NCBI RefSeq assembly: GCF_019774615.1
Contig: NZ_CP081496.1
Span: 3,906,001 to 3,970,000, forward strand
From: Streptomyces sp. BHT-5-2
Lineage (GTDB): Bacteria > Actinomycetota > Actinomycetes > Streptomycetales > Streptomycetaceae
Length of the DNA stretch: 64,000 bases
Direction of reading: 5' to 3'
Shown one piece after another: positions 1 through 7,192 of this stretch (position 1 is its first letter; each line of letters opens with the position of its first letter). Made by a program: the position numbers and the translations under genes. The notes under the pieces were generated by a model. It was not told where the DNA came from. It did not search any database and saw only the letters and a program-made list of their open reading frames with translations.

Positions 1-1394
1 ATGTCGAGGATCGCGGCGGAGGTGATGTCGGGGAAGAGGACGGCGGCGGTCAGGATGATGGAGAGGGTGACGAGGACGGCGACCACGAAGGAGGTGAAGA
101 CGTTCATGGCCTTGCCGTTGACCCACGGGCCCAGTACGGCACGGTCGTTGCACAGCAGGAGCAGGAAGACCGAGGCGGAGGGCAACAGGACACCGGCGAG
201 GGTCTGGACGCCTTCGGTGAGCAGGCCCAGCGGGGAGCCGGGGATGATCACGATGATCGCGGCGGTGAGGATGAGGCCGGCGAAGACGGCGTAGAAGCCC
301 TTGGCGCCCTTGATGCCGCGGTGCAGGGAGTGCTTGAGGCCCAGGACGTCGCCGAGCGCGTAGGCGGTGGACAGCGACACCGCCGAGGCGCCGATGATCG
401 AGGCGTCAAGCAGCGCGATGGCGAAGAGCACGCCCGCGGTCCTGCCCGCGTACGCCTCCAGGCCGTGTGCGACGCCCGCCGCGTCGTCGAACTTCCCGAA
501 GCCGCCGGTTCCGGCGAACGCGACCGCGGTGAAGCCCATCATGGCCGCGGCGCCGATGACCACGATGACGATGCCGAGCCACAGGTCGGCCTTCTCGTAG
601 CGCATGAAGCGCGGGGTGATGCGCTTGTCGATGACGTAGGACTGTTGGAAGAAGAGCTGCCAGGGCGCCACGGTGGTGCCGACGATCGCGATGATCAGCA
701 GCATGACGTCGGAGAGTCGGGAGTGGGCCGGCAGGCCGGGGACGACGAAGTCGTGCGCCATCTGCGAGGTGGCGGGGTGGGCGATGAAGTAGATCGGGAT
801 CAGCAGCAGGGAGCCCAGGCAGAGCAGGACCGCGGTGCGTTCGAAGCGGCGGAAGGAACCGGTGGAGGCGGCGACGATGACCACCGCGGCGGCGACCAGC
901 ACGCTGGCGGTCTTCGGCAGTCCGAGGTAGCCGACGGCGAGGGTGACGCCGATGAACTCGGTGACGATGGTCAGCGCGTTGAGCAGGAACAGGTCGATGA
1001 CCGAGAACGCGCCCCAGAACTTCCCGAACCGCTCCAGGATGAGCCGGGCGTGCCCCACCCCGGTGACGGCACCGAGCCGGAGCACCATCTCCTGGTTGAC
1101 GTACAGGACCGGGACGAGCAGCAGCAGGGTCCACAGCAGGCGGGTGCCGTAGTTCTGGCCGGCCTGGGTGTAGGTGCCGAAGGCGCCGGCGTCGTTGTCG
1201 CCGACCATCACGATCAGGCCGGGGCCGATGATCGCGAGCAGGGTCTTGAGCTTCGCGGTGAGGCCGTGGCGCGGGGCGGTGTCGTCCTGCTTGATGGTGC
1301 CCAGGGCGCCGCGGATGTCGCCGACGTGGGCGTCGTCGAGGACGGCGGTGCGGGGTGCCGCCGTGGTCGGGTTGGTGAGCATGGTTTCGGTCAT
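1..1394 (-). CDS. NRAMP-related divalent metal (probably Mg2+) transporter, 3' end cut by window edge
   Basis: The start is the ATG at 1392-1394, preceded on the minus strand by GGGAGG with 7-base spacing. The reading frame stays open to base 1, so the C-terminus is missing. The protein is a multi-pass membrane protein of the NRAMP fold. In TM1 the canonical metal motif DPGN is replaced by GDNDAG, keeping the first Asp but losing the Asn. In TM6 the canonical MPH is replaced by VAPW, so the metal-binding Met is Ala. Loss of that Met is characteristic of the NRMT subgroup, described as Mg2+ transporters. The protein is clearly paralogous to the one at 8491-10392, sharing blocks such as VNQEMV.RLGAVTGVGHARL. 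An M-box riboswitch lies upstream, supporting Mg2+ as the substrate. The family is firm; Mg2+ specificity is inferred. Confidence 0.88.
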   Translation of the reverse strand, partial: MTETMLTNPTTAAPRTAVLDDAHVGDIRGALGTIKQDDTAPRHGLTAKLKTLLAIIGPGLIVMVGDNDAGAFGTYTQAGQNYGTRLLWTLLLLVPVLYVNQEMVLRLGAVTGVGHARLILERFGKFWGAFSVIDLFLLNALTIVTEFIGVTLAVGYLGLPKTASVLVAAAVVIVAASTGSFRRFERTAVLLCLGSLLLIPIYFIAHPATSQMAHDFVVPGLPAHSRLSDVMLLIIAIVGTTVAPWQLFFQQSYVIDKRITPRFMRYEKADLWLGIVIVVIGAAAMMGFTAVAFAGTGGFGKFDDAAGVAHGLEAYAGRTAGVLFAIALLDASIIGASAVSLSTAYALGDVLGLKHSLHRGIKGAKGFYAVFAGLILTAAIIVIIPGSPLGLLTEGVQTLAGVLLPSASVFLLLLCNDRAVLGPWVNGKAMNVFTSFVVAVLVTLSIILTAAVLFPDITSAAILD

Positions 1395-1707
1395 GGAGGG
1401 ACCTCCCGTTCCCCCGAGGGGGGAGGTTTTGGGCATGCGGGGGGCGACCCGTTGCCCTCGGCGCGCAGGCCGGCGGCCCGCGGCGGCGGCAGGCCGCACG
1501 GGTGCCGGGACAGGGGCGCGAGAAGCGCGCGGAGGGTGGTTACCGCATGCGGGAACGGAGCAGGGGCAGGCGGAGGTGGGGCCTACTGTGGCCCGGACTA
1601 TGAGGACCGCGGTCCATGTCTCTCGCCTCCTCCCGGCCGGGGCGCGCGGGGGCGCCGTACGACTCGGCAAGGAGCGGACCGGCCTGCCGGGCCGGTTCAC
1701 CCCATCT

Positions 1708-1862
1708 CGTCAGAGCTTTGGCACTGCACGGCGTAATCCCCTACGGGGGAAGCCACTTGGGGTCACCCCTTGGGCCGGGGAGACCTGTCCTGACCCTGGG
1801 CGTCTCTCGACGTCGTGGGGTCAGTGGCCTGTGTCCGCTGCAGACGCCTCACCGAACGAGGT
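1708..1862 (-). promoter_or_regulatory. M-box (ykoK-type) Mg2+ riboswitch
   Basis: Read on the minus strand, the leader begins with GTTCGGTGAGGCGTCTGC (near 1843-1860). It continues through ACGTCGAGAGACGCCCAGGG and ends with GCAGTGCCAAAGCTCTGACG (near 1710-1729). These correspond to the conserved 5' GTTAGGTGAGGCTCCT, central AGACGCC.A.GGGTCA and 3' CAGTGCTAAAGCTCT blocks of the ykoK leader. M-boxes sense Mg2+ (Mn2+ can substitute in vitro) and turn expression down when the ion is abundant. About 310 bases separate the aptamer from the transporter start. I could not identify the expression platform with certainty. The boundaries are approximate. Confidence 0.85.
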
Positions 1863-1882
1863 GCCTTCTTCAAACCTCTCAG

Positions 1883-1911
1883 AGTCTGCACCTATTTGCG
1901 CATCGACGCAA
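1883..1911 (-). promoter_or_regulatory. Putative promoter of the M-box/NRMT transcript, overlapped by an operator
   Basis: On the minus strand TTGCGT (1906-1911) and CAGACT (1883-1888) are separated by exactly 17 bases. This would start transcription near 1875, a few bases before the M-box. The TTGC-N8-GCAA motif at 1896-1911 overlaps the -35 and the spacer. The same hexamers with the same spacing occur at 2056-2084 on the other strand, which argues that both are real promoters. The -10 is a poor match to TANNNT, so this remains a prediction. Confidence 0.5.
1896..1911. promoter_or_regulatory. Operator site 1 (TTGC-N8-GCAA)
   Basis: TTGCGCATCGACGCAA is an inverted repeat of 16 bases, flanked by TAT on one side and GTA on the other. 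It is one of five such sites in the first 7 kb. Because one copy overlaps the start of the arsR gene at 5630-6052, that regulator is the natural candidate to bind here. It would act on the minus-strand NRMT promoter. Confidence 0.6.
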
Positions 1912-2001
1912 GTAGAGTCGGAAGCCGGCCGCCGGCGCACGCCTCGACACCCGCCCCGCACCCGCCGAGCCCTGATCCGCAGCCTGCACCTCTCTCCATG
2001 T

Positions 2002-2017
2002 TTGCACGCATGCGCAA
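2002..2017. promoter_or_regulatory. Operator site 2 (TTGC-N8-GCAA)
   Basis: TTGCACGCATGCGCAA lies between the divergent NRMT and ABC transporter promoters. It shares the half-sites and 8-base spacing of the other copies, and is followed by GTAG as at site 1. No clear core promoter overlaps it. It may act as an auxiliary site for both directions. Confidence 0.55.
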
Positions 2018-2055
2018 GTAGCCCAGAGGGGCGACCGCGCCGACACCGCATTTAT

Positions 2056-2084
2056 TTGCGTATGGATGCAATAAGGGGCAGACT
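2056..2084 (+). promoter_or_regulatory. Putative promoter of the ABC transporter operon with operator site 3
   Basis: TTGCGT (2056-2061), a 17-base spacer and CAGACT (2079-2084) mirror the minus-strand promoter at 1883-1911. The operator TTGCGTATGGATGCAA (2056-2071) sits across the -35 and spacer. It is extended to TTATTTGC...GCAATAA, the most symmetric of the five sites. The predicted transcript would have a leader of about 360 bases before the permease start at 2451. Confidence 0.5.
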
Positions 2085-2165
2085 GCTCGCGGCACCCGTC
2101 CCGTCGCACTTCGGATGCGGCATCCGGCGGGCGCCATGGAACGGCATCACGGAACGGAGGCAGCC

Positions 2166-2213
2166 ATGGGTCATGACCCCCTCAGTCCCCGCTGCCTCAC
2201 CGGCAGCCACTGA
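2166..2213 (+). CDS. Putative 15-residue leader peptide upstream of the ABC transporter
   Basis: A strong Shine-Dalgarno, GGAGG at about 2157-2161, precedes ATG 2166. The open frame encodes MGHDPLSPRCLTGSH and then stops. It lies in the long predicted 5' leader of the ABC operon, 237 bases before the permease start. Leader ORFs of this size can couple translation to attenuation. I recognise no known leader family and see no run of one amino acid that would name a regulating nutrient. It is real as an ORF with a good ribosome binding site; its function is unknown. Confidence 0.4.
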   Translation: MGHDPLSPRCLTGSH

Positions 2214-2450
2214 CGCGTCCGCCGCTCTCCCCCGCCGTCCGCGCGGCAGCCGAGGCCAGGTCCCTCGCGCCTCGCCCGTTCGCCCCGATCCCCCGCACGG
2301 GCCGTGGCACGTCCCCGCGACAGGCGCCCTTCCCCAGTCTGATTTCTCCCACACCGGGCCGGAAATCCGCCCCGCACCCGCACCATGGCCGTCCGCCACG
2401 GTCGCGGCGCCGGCGGTGCCGGGGCCACAGTGTGGTCGGAGGTTGATGTG

Positions 2451-4208
2451 ATGTCGTCGTTCCCCACGCGCCCGGAGGTCGTGCGGGCCTCGCTGCCCTC
2501 CCGGGTCGCCGGCCGGATGTCCCGGATGGGCTGGGTGGACGTGGTGGTCGCCGCCGCCGTGCTGGTCCTGCTGTACGCCACCCTGCGGGTGGGCCAGGGC
2601 ACCACGATCCGCTTCGCCACCGGCCAGAACGTCCACGTCGACACCGACCCCGGCCGACTGCCCTACGACGCCGCGCGCAGCCTGCTGCGGATGTTCGTCG
2701 CGCTCGCGATCTCGACGGTCTTCACCTTCGTCTACGCCGTGGCCGCCGCCCGCAGCCGCCGCCTGGAGCGGATCCTCATCCCGGCCCTGGACATCCTCCA
2801 GTCCGTGCCGGTGCTGGGCTTCCTCACCGTCGCGGTGACCGGGTTCGTCGCACTGTTCCCCGGCTCGATGCTGGGCCTGGAGTGCGCGTCGATCTTCGCG
2901 ATCTTCACCTCGCAGGCGTGGAACATGACCTTCGGCTTCTACCACTCCCTCACCTCCCTCCCCCGCGAACTGGACGAGCTCTCCCGCTCGTTCCGCTTCA
3001 CCCGCTGGATGCGCTTCTGGAAGGTGGAGCTGCCAGCGGGGGCGATCGGGCTGGTGTGGAACGGCATGATGAGCTTCGGCGGCGGCTGGTTCTTCCTCGT
3101 CGCCTCCGAGGCCATCAGCGTCAACAACCGCGACTACGCCCTGCCCGGCGTCGGCTCCTACGCCGGCGCGGCCATCGCCGACGGCGACCTGGGCAAGGTC
3201 GGCTGGGCGATCGTCACCATGGCCGTCATGGTCATCGGCGTGAACTTCCTCTTCTGGCGCCCGCTGACGGCCTGGGTGGAGAAGTTCAAGAACGAGCAGT
3301 CCGAGGCGAGCGAGGTCCAGCGCTCCTATGTCCTGGACCTGCTGCGCCGCTCCCACTGGCCCGCGCTGGCCGGACGCCTGCTGGGGCCCGTGGGGCGGGG
3401 GCTGGCCCGGGCGGGCCGGATCTTCGGCACCGACGACCGACGGCTCCTCACCGACCGGCGCCGACAGCGAACCGGCGACATCACCTTCGCCGTCGTGGCC
3501 GGCGGCATGATCCTGTGGGGCCTGACCGACCTCGTCGGCTACCTGCGCGACCGCACCGGGCTCGGCGTCTTCGGCGAGCCCCTGCTGCTGGGCCTGGCGA
3601 CCCTCGCCCGGGTGGTCGTGGTGGTCGTCGGCGCCACCCTGGTCTGGGTCCCCATCGGGGTCCGGATCGGCTTCTCCCCGAAACTGACACGCATCGCCCA
3701 GCCGTTGGTCCAGATCCTGGCGAGCTTCCCGGCCAACTTCCTCTTCCCGCTCGCCGTCTGGTTCTTCCTCAGGACCGGACTGTCCCTGGACGTCGGCGGC
3801 GTCCTGCTGATGGCGCTGGGCGCCCAGTGGTACATCCTCTTCAACACCATCGCCGGCGCCATGTCCATCCCCACCGACCTCCGCGAGGCCATGGACGACC
3901 TGGGCATCCACGGCTGGCAACGCTGGCGGCGACTGATCCTCCCCGGCATCTTCCCCTCGTACGTCACCGGCGGCATCACCGCCTCCGGCGGCGCCTGGAA
4001 CGCCTCGATCGTCTCCGAGATCGTCCCGTTCGGCGCCACCACCCTCACCGCCACCGGCCTGGGCGCCTACATCTCCCACGCCACCGCCCACGGCGACTTC
4101 CCGCACCTGATCGCCGGCGTCGCCGTGATGAGCCTGTACGTCGTCGGCCTCAACCGCCTCTTCTGGCGCCGCCTGTACCGCCTGGCCGAAACCCGCTACG
4201 CCGCCTGA
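2451..4208 (+). CDS. ABC transporter permease, two BPD-type domains fused
   Basis: I chose ATG 2451 because GGAGG at 2438-2442 lies 8 bases upstream; an ATG 22 codons earlier (2385) lacks such a site. The 585-residue protein contains two complete binding-protein-dependent permease domains of the NitT/TauT (SsuC) type, one in each half. Each is preceded by transmembrane segments and carries an EAA-like loop, for example ELSRSFRFTRWMRFWKVELP and AMDDLGIHGWQRWRRLILP. It would form the whole membrane channel with the ATPase 28 bases downstream. No substrate-binding protein gene is adjacent. The substrate is unknown; the metal-related neighbours make an inorganic ion plausible. Confidence 0.85.
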   Translation: MSSFPTRPEVVRASLPSRVAGRMSRMGWVDVVVAAAVLVLLYATLRVGQGTTIRFATGQNVHVDTDPGRLPYDAARSLLRMFVALAISTVFTFVYAVAAARSRRLERILIPALDILQSVPVLGFLTVAVTGFVALFPGSMLGLECASIFAIFTSQAWNMTFGFYHSLTSLPRELDELSRSFRFTRWMRFWKVELPAGAIGLVWNGMMSFGGGWFFLVASEAISVNNRDYALPGVGSYAGAAIADGDLGKVGWAIVTMAVMVIGVNFLFWRPLTAWVEKFKNEQSEASEVQRSYVLDLLRRSHWPALAGRLLGPVGRGLARAGRIFGTDDRRLLTDRRRQRTGDITFAVVAGGMILWGLTDLVGYLRDRTGLGVFGEPLLLGLATLARVVVVVVGATLVWVPIGVRIGFSPKLTRIAQPLVQILASFPANFLFPLAVWFFLRTGLSLDVGGVLLMALGAQWYILFNTIAGAMSIPTDLREAMDDLGIHGWQRWRRLILPGIFPSYVTGGITASGGAWNASIVSEIVPFGATTLTATGLGAYISHATAHGDFPHLIAGVAVMSLYVVGLNRLFWRRLYRLAETRYAA

Positions 4209-4236
4209 CCCGCTGCCCGACAGCCTTGGAGCCCCC

Positions 4237-5619
4237 ATGGTCCTCAGCACCCTCCGCAACCTCCGCACCCGCCGGAGCGCCGCCCCGCAGCCGCACCGGG
4301 CCCGCCCGGCCGACGACGACGTCCTGCTGTCCGCCGAGGCCCTGACCAAGTCCTACGCCGGCGCCGACGGCGAACTCCCGGTCCTCACCGGCATCGACCT
4401 CACCGTCCGCGCCGGGGAGATCGTCGCCCTGCTCGGCAAGTCCGGCTCCGGCAAGTCCACCCTGCTGCGCTGCCTGGCCGGCCTCATCCCGCCCAGCAGC
4501 GGCACCGTGGCCTACCGCGGCACCCCGCTGACCGGCGCCAACCCCGGCACCGCCATGGTCTTCCAGACCTTCGCCCTGCTGCCCTGGCTCACCGTCCAGC
4601 AGAACGTCGAAATCGGGCTGGAAGCCCGCGGCGTCCCCACCGACCGGCGCGCCAAGGCCGCCCTCCAAGCCATCGACCTCATCGGCCTCGACGGCTTCGA
4701 ATCCGCCTACCCCAAGGAACTCTCCGGCGGCATGCGCCAGCGCGTCGGCTTCGCCCGCGCCCTCGTCGTCGAACCCGACGTGCTGATGATGGACGAACCC
4801 TTCTCCGCCCTCGACGTCCTCACCGCCGAGAACCTCCGCGGCGAGCTGCTGGAACTGTGGGAATCGGGCCAGTTCCCCACCCGCGCCATCGTCCTGGTCA
4901 CCCACAACATCGAGGAGGCCGTCCTGATGGCCGACCGCATCGTCGTCCTCGGCTCCCGCCCCGGCACCATCCGCGAGACCTTCGACGTCGCCCTCGACCG
5001 CCCCCGCGACCGCGACGCGGCCGCCTTCGAGGACCTCATCGACCGCGTCTACCGCACCATGACCGGCCGCCCCAAGGAAACCCGCCTCCCCGGCCGTACC
5101 GAGGCCATGGAACGGGAGAAGCGCACCTACGCCAACACCCCGCTGCCCACCACCAGCGTCGACGCCCTTTCCGGCCTCGCCGAAATGGTCGACCACCGAG
5201 GAGGCCGCTGCGACCTCGCCGATCTGGCCGAAGAACTCGGCCTGGAGATCGACGACATCCTGCCGCTCGTCGACGCCCTCGACCTCCTGGGGCTGGCCAA
5301 GATCAGCGAGGACGACCTCGTCCTCACCGAACGCGGCACCGCCTTCGCCGACGCCGACGTCCAACAGTCCAAGGCGATCTTCGCCCCCGCCGCGCTGGAG
5401 ATCCCCCTGGTCAAACTGATCACCACCAGCCTTCGGCAGAACCCGCACCGCACCCTGCGCGCCGGCTTCTTCCGCGACCTGCTCGCCCACCACTACACCA
5501 GCGAGCAGATCGAACAGCAGCTGGACACCGCCACCGACTGGGGGCGCTACGCCGAGCTCTACTCCTACGACGCCGACCCCCAGGAGTACCGCCTCGACGA
5601 AGCCGGCACCCTGCTGTGA
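4237..5619 (+). CDS. ABC transporter ATPase with C-terminal AAA-associated domain
   Basis: The 460-residue protein has Walker A GKSGSGKST (about 67-75), signature LSGGMRQ (162-168), Walker B VLMMDEPFSALD (182-193) and the H-loop THN (about 222-224). This fits the NitT/TauT branch. After the ATPase core, roughly residues 300-450 form a winged-helix-like extension (SVDALSGLAEMVDHRGGRCD and following). It resembles the AAA-associated C-terminal domain found on some transporters of this branch, and could sense a ligand or DNA. The gene follows the fused permease closely and converges on arsR with a 10-base gap. It should energise that permease. Confidence 0.86.
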   Translation: MVLSTLRNLRTRRSAAPQPHRARPADDDVLLSAEALTKSYAGADGELPVLTGIDLTVRAGEIVALLGKSGSGKSTLLRCLAGLIPPSSGTVAYRGTPLTGANPGTAMVFQTFALLPWLTVQQNVEIGLEARGVPTDRRAKAALQAIDLIGLDGFESAYPKELSGGMRQRVGFARALVVEPDVLMMDEPFSALDVLTAENLRGELLELWESGQFPTRAIVLVTHNIEEAVLMADRIVVLGSRPGTIRETFDVALDRPRDRDAAAFEDLIDRVYRTMTGRPKETRLPGRTEAMEREKRTYANTPLPTTSVDALSGLAEMVDHRGGRCDLADLAEELGLEIDDILPLVDALDLLGLAKISEDDLVLTERGTAFADADVQQSKAIFAPAALEIPLVKLITTSLRQNPHRTLRAGFFRDLLAHHYTSEQIEQQLDTATDWGRYAELYSYDADPQEYRLDEAGTLL

Positions 5620-5629
5620 GCCGCGGCCG

Positions 5630-6052
5630 CTACTCCGCCGTCGCGGGCCGCCGGGCCCGCACCCGCCGACCGGCCGCCCCCGCCGGCCGTTCCTGCGCCA
5701 CCGCGGCCGTCTCCCCCGGCCCGCTCACCGACCCGGCCGCCTCCGACGCCACCGCCGAGGCCACCAGCGACGCCTCCTCCAGCAGTCCCCGCACATGCGG
5801 GTCGGCCACCCGGTAGTAGATCCGCGTACCCTCCCGCCGGGTGACCACCAGGCCCGCCGTGCGGAGCTTCGCCAGGTGCTGCGAGACCGCGGCCACGTGC
5901 GCGCCCACCATCTCCGCCAAGCTGCCGACCGGAAACTCCTGCCGGCTCAGCGCCCACAGCAGCCGGTACCGCGTCGGATCGGCCACCGCCTTCAGCACTG
6001 CGATCGCACGCTCGGCCCCAGCCGCATCCCACGCCTCAACTTGCGCTCCCAT
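5630..6052 (-). CDS. ArsR/SmtB-family transcriptional repressor
   Basis: This 140-residue winged-helix protein carries VADPTRYRLLWALS, recognition helix AAVSQHLAKLRTAGLV and wing RREGTRIYYRV, diagnostic of ArsR. The alpha-5 segment DPHVRGLLEEA keeps the Asp and first His of SmtB/CzrA-type sites but lacks the two later His. The alpha-3 Cys motif of ArsR/CadC is also absent, so any metal site is non-standard. Residues 100-140 are a disordered Ala/Arg-rich tail. The start ATG lies inside the TTGC-N8-GCAA motif at 6041-6056, with TAGGGT 6-8 bases upstream. This suggests a leaderless, autorepressed transcript and a regulon including both transporters. Confidence 0.85.
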   Translation of the reverse strand: MGAQVEAWDAAGAERAIAVLKAVADPTRYRLLWALSRQEFPVGSLAEMVGAHVAAVSQHLAKLRTAGLVVTRREGTRIYYRVADPHVRGLLEEASLVASAVASEAAGSVSGPGETAAVAQERPAGAAGRRVRARRPATAE

Positions 6053-6056
6053 GCAA
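6041..6056. promoter_or_regulatory. Operator site 4 over the arsR start codon
   Basis: TTGCGCTCCCATGCAA contains the complement of the arsR ATG. On the coding strand the site reads TATTTGC..GCAAG, almost the same flanks as site 1. Binding here would block initiation of the arsR transcript, as expected for autoregulation. Confidence 0.6.
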
Positions 6057-6127
6057 ATACCCTAACCCCACCACCGCCGCGCAAACGGTCCGCCGGAAGC
6101 ACAACCGCCGCGCTGAAAAGCGGGCCG

Positions 6128-6841
6128 TCAGTTGGCCGGAGCGCTGGGCGACGCGCCGATCTGCTTGGCGTAGGTCTGGGCGTACTGCGGGATCAGTGCC
6201 TCGATCCGGCTGACGTAGTTCTTCGTCTCGGAGATCTGCGGGATGCCGTGGGCCTTGAGCACCGCGCCGGGGCCCGCGTTGTACGCGGCGAGCGCGAGCT
6301 GAGTGGGGTCGCCGGGAACGCCCTTGACCTGCTTGAACAGGTGGCACATGTAGGCGCCCTGGGCCGGGATCGCGTCGGCCGGGTTCCACACGTCGGCCTT
6401 GCCGTCGCCGGTGTAGTCCTTGCCCCACTCCGCCCAGGTCGACGGGTGGAACTGCGCGATGCCCTGGGCCCGGCCGGAATCCGCCTGCGGATTCCAGTGG
6501 CTCTCCGCGTCGAGTTGCGCGGCCAGCATCGGAACGCTCAGCTCCGGGCAGGTCTTGGTGGCCGACTGAATGGTCGCCAGATACTGCGCGGGAATGGTCG
6601 GCGGTGTGGGCGGCCGGGTCAGCCACCAGACGGCACCGAGGGCGACGACGACGAGTACGGCTCCGAGGACCAGGCCCGTCCGACGCCCTCGGCGGCCGTG
6701 GCGCCTGCCTCCGCTCTCCGCCGGAGAACCGCGGTGCGGCGCGGCGTGGTGCGACGACGCCTCCCAAGAGGGACCTGCGGGCTGGTGGCCTTGTCGCCGG
6801 TCCCAGCCGCTGTCCGTCGCTCCGGCTTGTCGTTCTTGCAT
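6128..6841 (-). CDS. Membrane-anchored SLT-type lytic transglycosylase
   Basis: A basic N-terminal region is followed by one membrane segment (about residues 55-74, TGLVLGAVLVVVALGAVWWL). A soluble-lytic-transglycosylase domain follows. The catalytic Glu is in LDAESHWNP (about residue 113), with GIAQFHPSTW and LALAAYNAGPGAV as further signatures. It cleaves peptidoglycan at MurNAc-GlcNAc bonds outside the membrane. I placed the start at ATG 6841. An upstream in-frame TTG (6931) lies inside an operator motif, so it is unlikely to be translated. The shared motif hints at co-regulation with the metal transporters. Confidence 0.8.
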   Translation of the reverse strand: MQERQAGATDSGWDRRQGHQPAGPSWEASSHHAAPHRGSPAESGGRRHGRRGRRTGLVLGAVLVVVALGAVWWLTRPPTPPTIPAQYLATIQSATKTCPELSVPMLAAQLDAESHWNPQADSGRAQGIAQFHPSTWAEWGKDYTGDGKADVWNPADAIPAQGAYMCHLFKQVKGVPGDPTQLALAAYNAGPGAVLKAHGIPQISETKNYVSRIEALIPQYAQTYAKQIGASPSAPAN

Positions 6842-6915
6842 GTGCCCAGTCCGTCCGGTCGGTGCATCCGGTTGATGTGTCGTTGACCGGTGGGACGCGT
6901 AGGACTCCGTGATAG

Positions 6916-6931
6916 TTGCAAGATCGCGCAA
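6916..6931. promoter_or_regulatory. Operator site 5 upstream of the transglycosylase
   Basis: TTGCAAGATCGCGCAA is a fifth TTGC-N8-GCAA site. It lies in the 350-base stretch between the transglycosylase (minus) and the MgtE-N/CBS gene (plus). It is 75 bases upstream of the chosen transglycosylase start and about 260 bases upstream of the MgtE-N start, so the minus-strand gene is the likelier target. I see no riboswitch in the rest of this stretch. Confidence 0.5.
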
Positions 6932-7192
6932 CCGAGCCGGCGATTATGGGGATTGCCACACGAGGGAACCGGACGCGGCCGGCCGCCGTGACACGGCCGC
7001 CGGCGCCGCCGATGCGAGGGTTCCGGCCCGGACGGCCCCCGGAGAGCCCTGTGATCGCCGGGGCCTCGGCGATCCCTCCCGACATCCGGGCTCCCGCGGG
7101 GCAGACGCCCTGCTGGGCCGCTGGAGGGCTTGCCCTGGCGCGCCGCAGCACCGGTCGTTCCGATCGGGCGCGTGGTGCCTAGGTTGGGTGGC

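Noticed and set aside
321..1736. Long open frame antisense to the left-edge transporter
   Set aside because: It is low-complexity Asp/Gly/Arg-rich translation, as expected for the complement of a high-GC gene. The true gene on the other strand has clear motifs.
2052..4349. 765-codon antisense frame over the ABC permease
   Set aside because: It has the same GC-driven shadow pattern and no domain-like content.
6932..7192. Possible second M-box upstream of the MgtE-N/CBS gene
   Set aside because: None of the conserved GGTGAGGC or AGTGC.AAAGCTC blocks occurs, and the gene appears leaderless.
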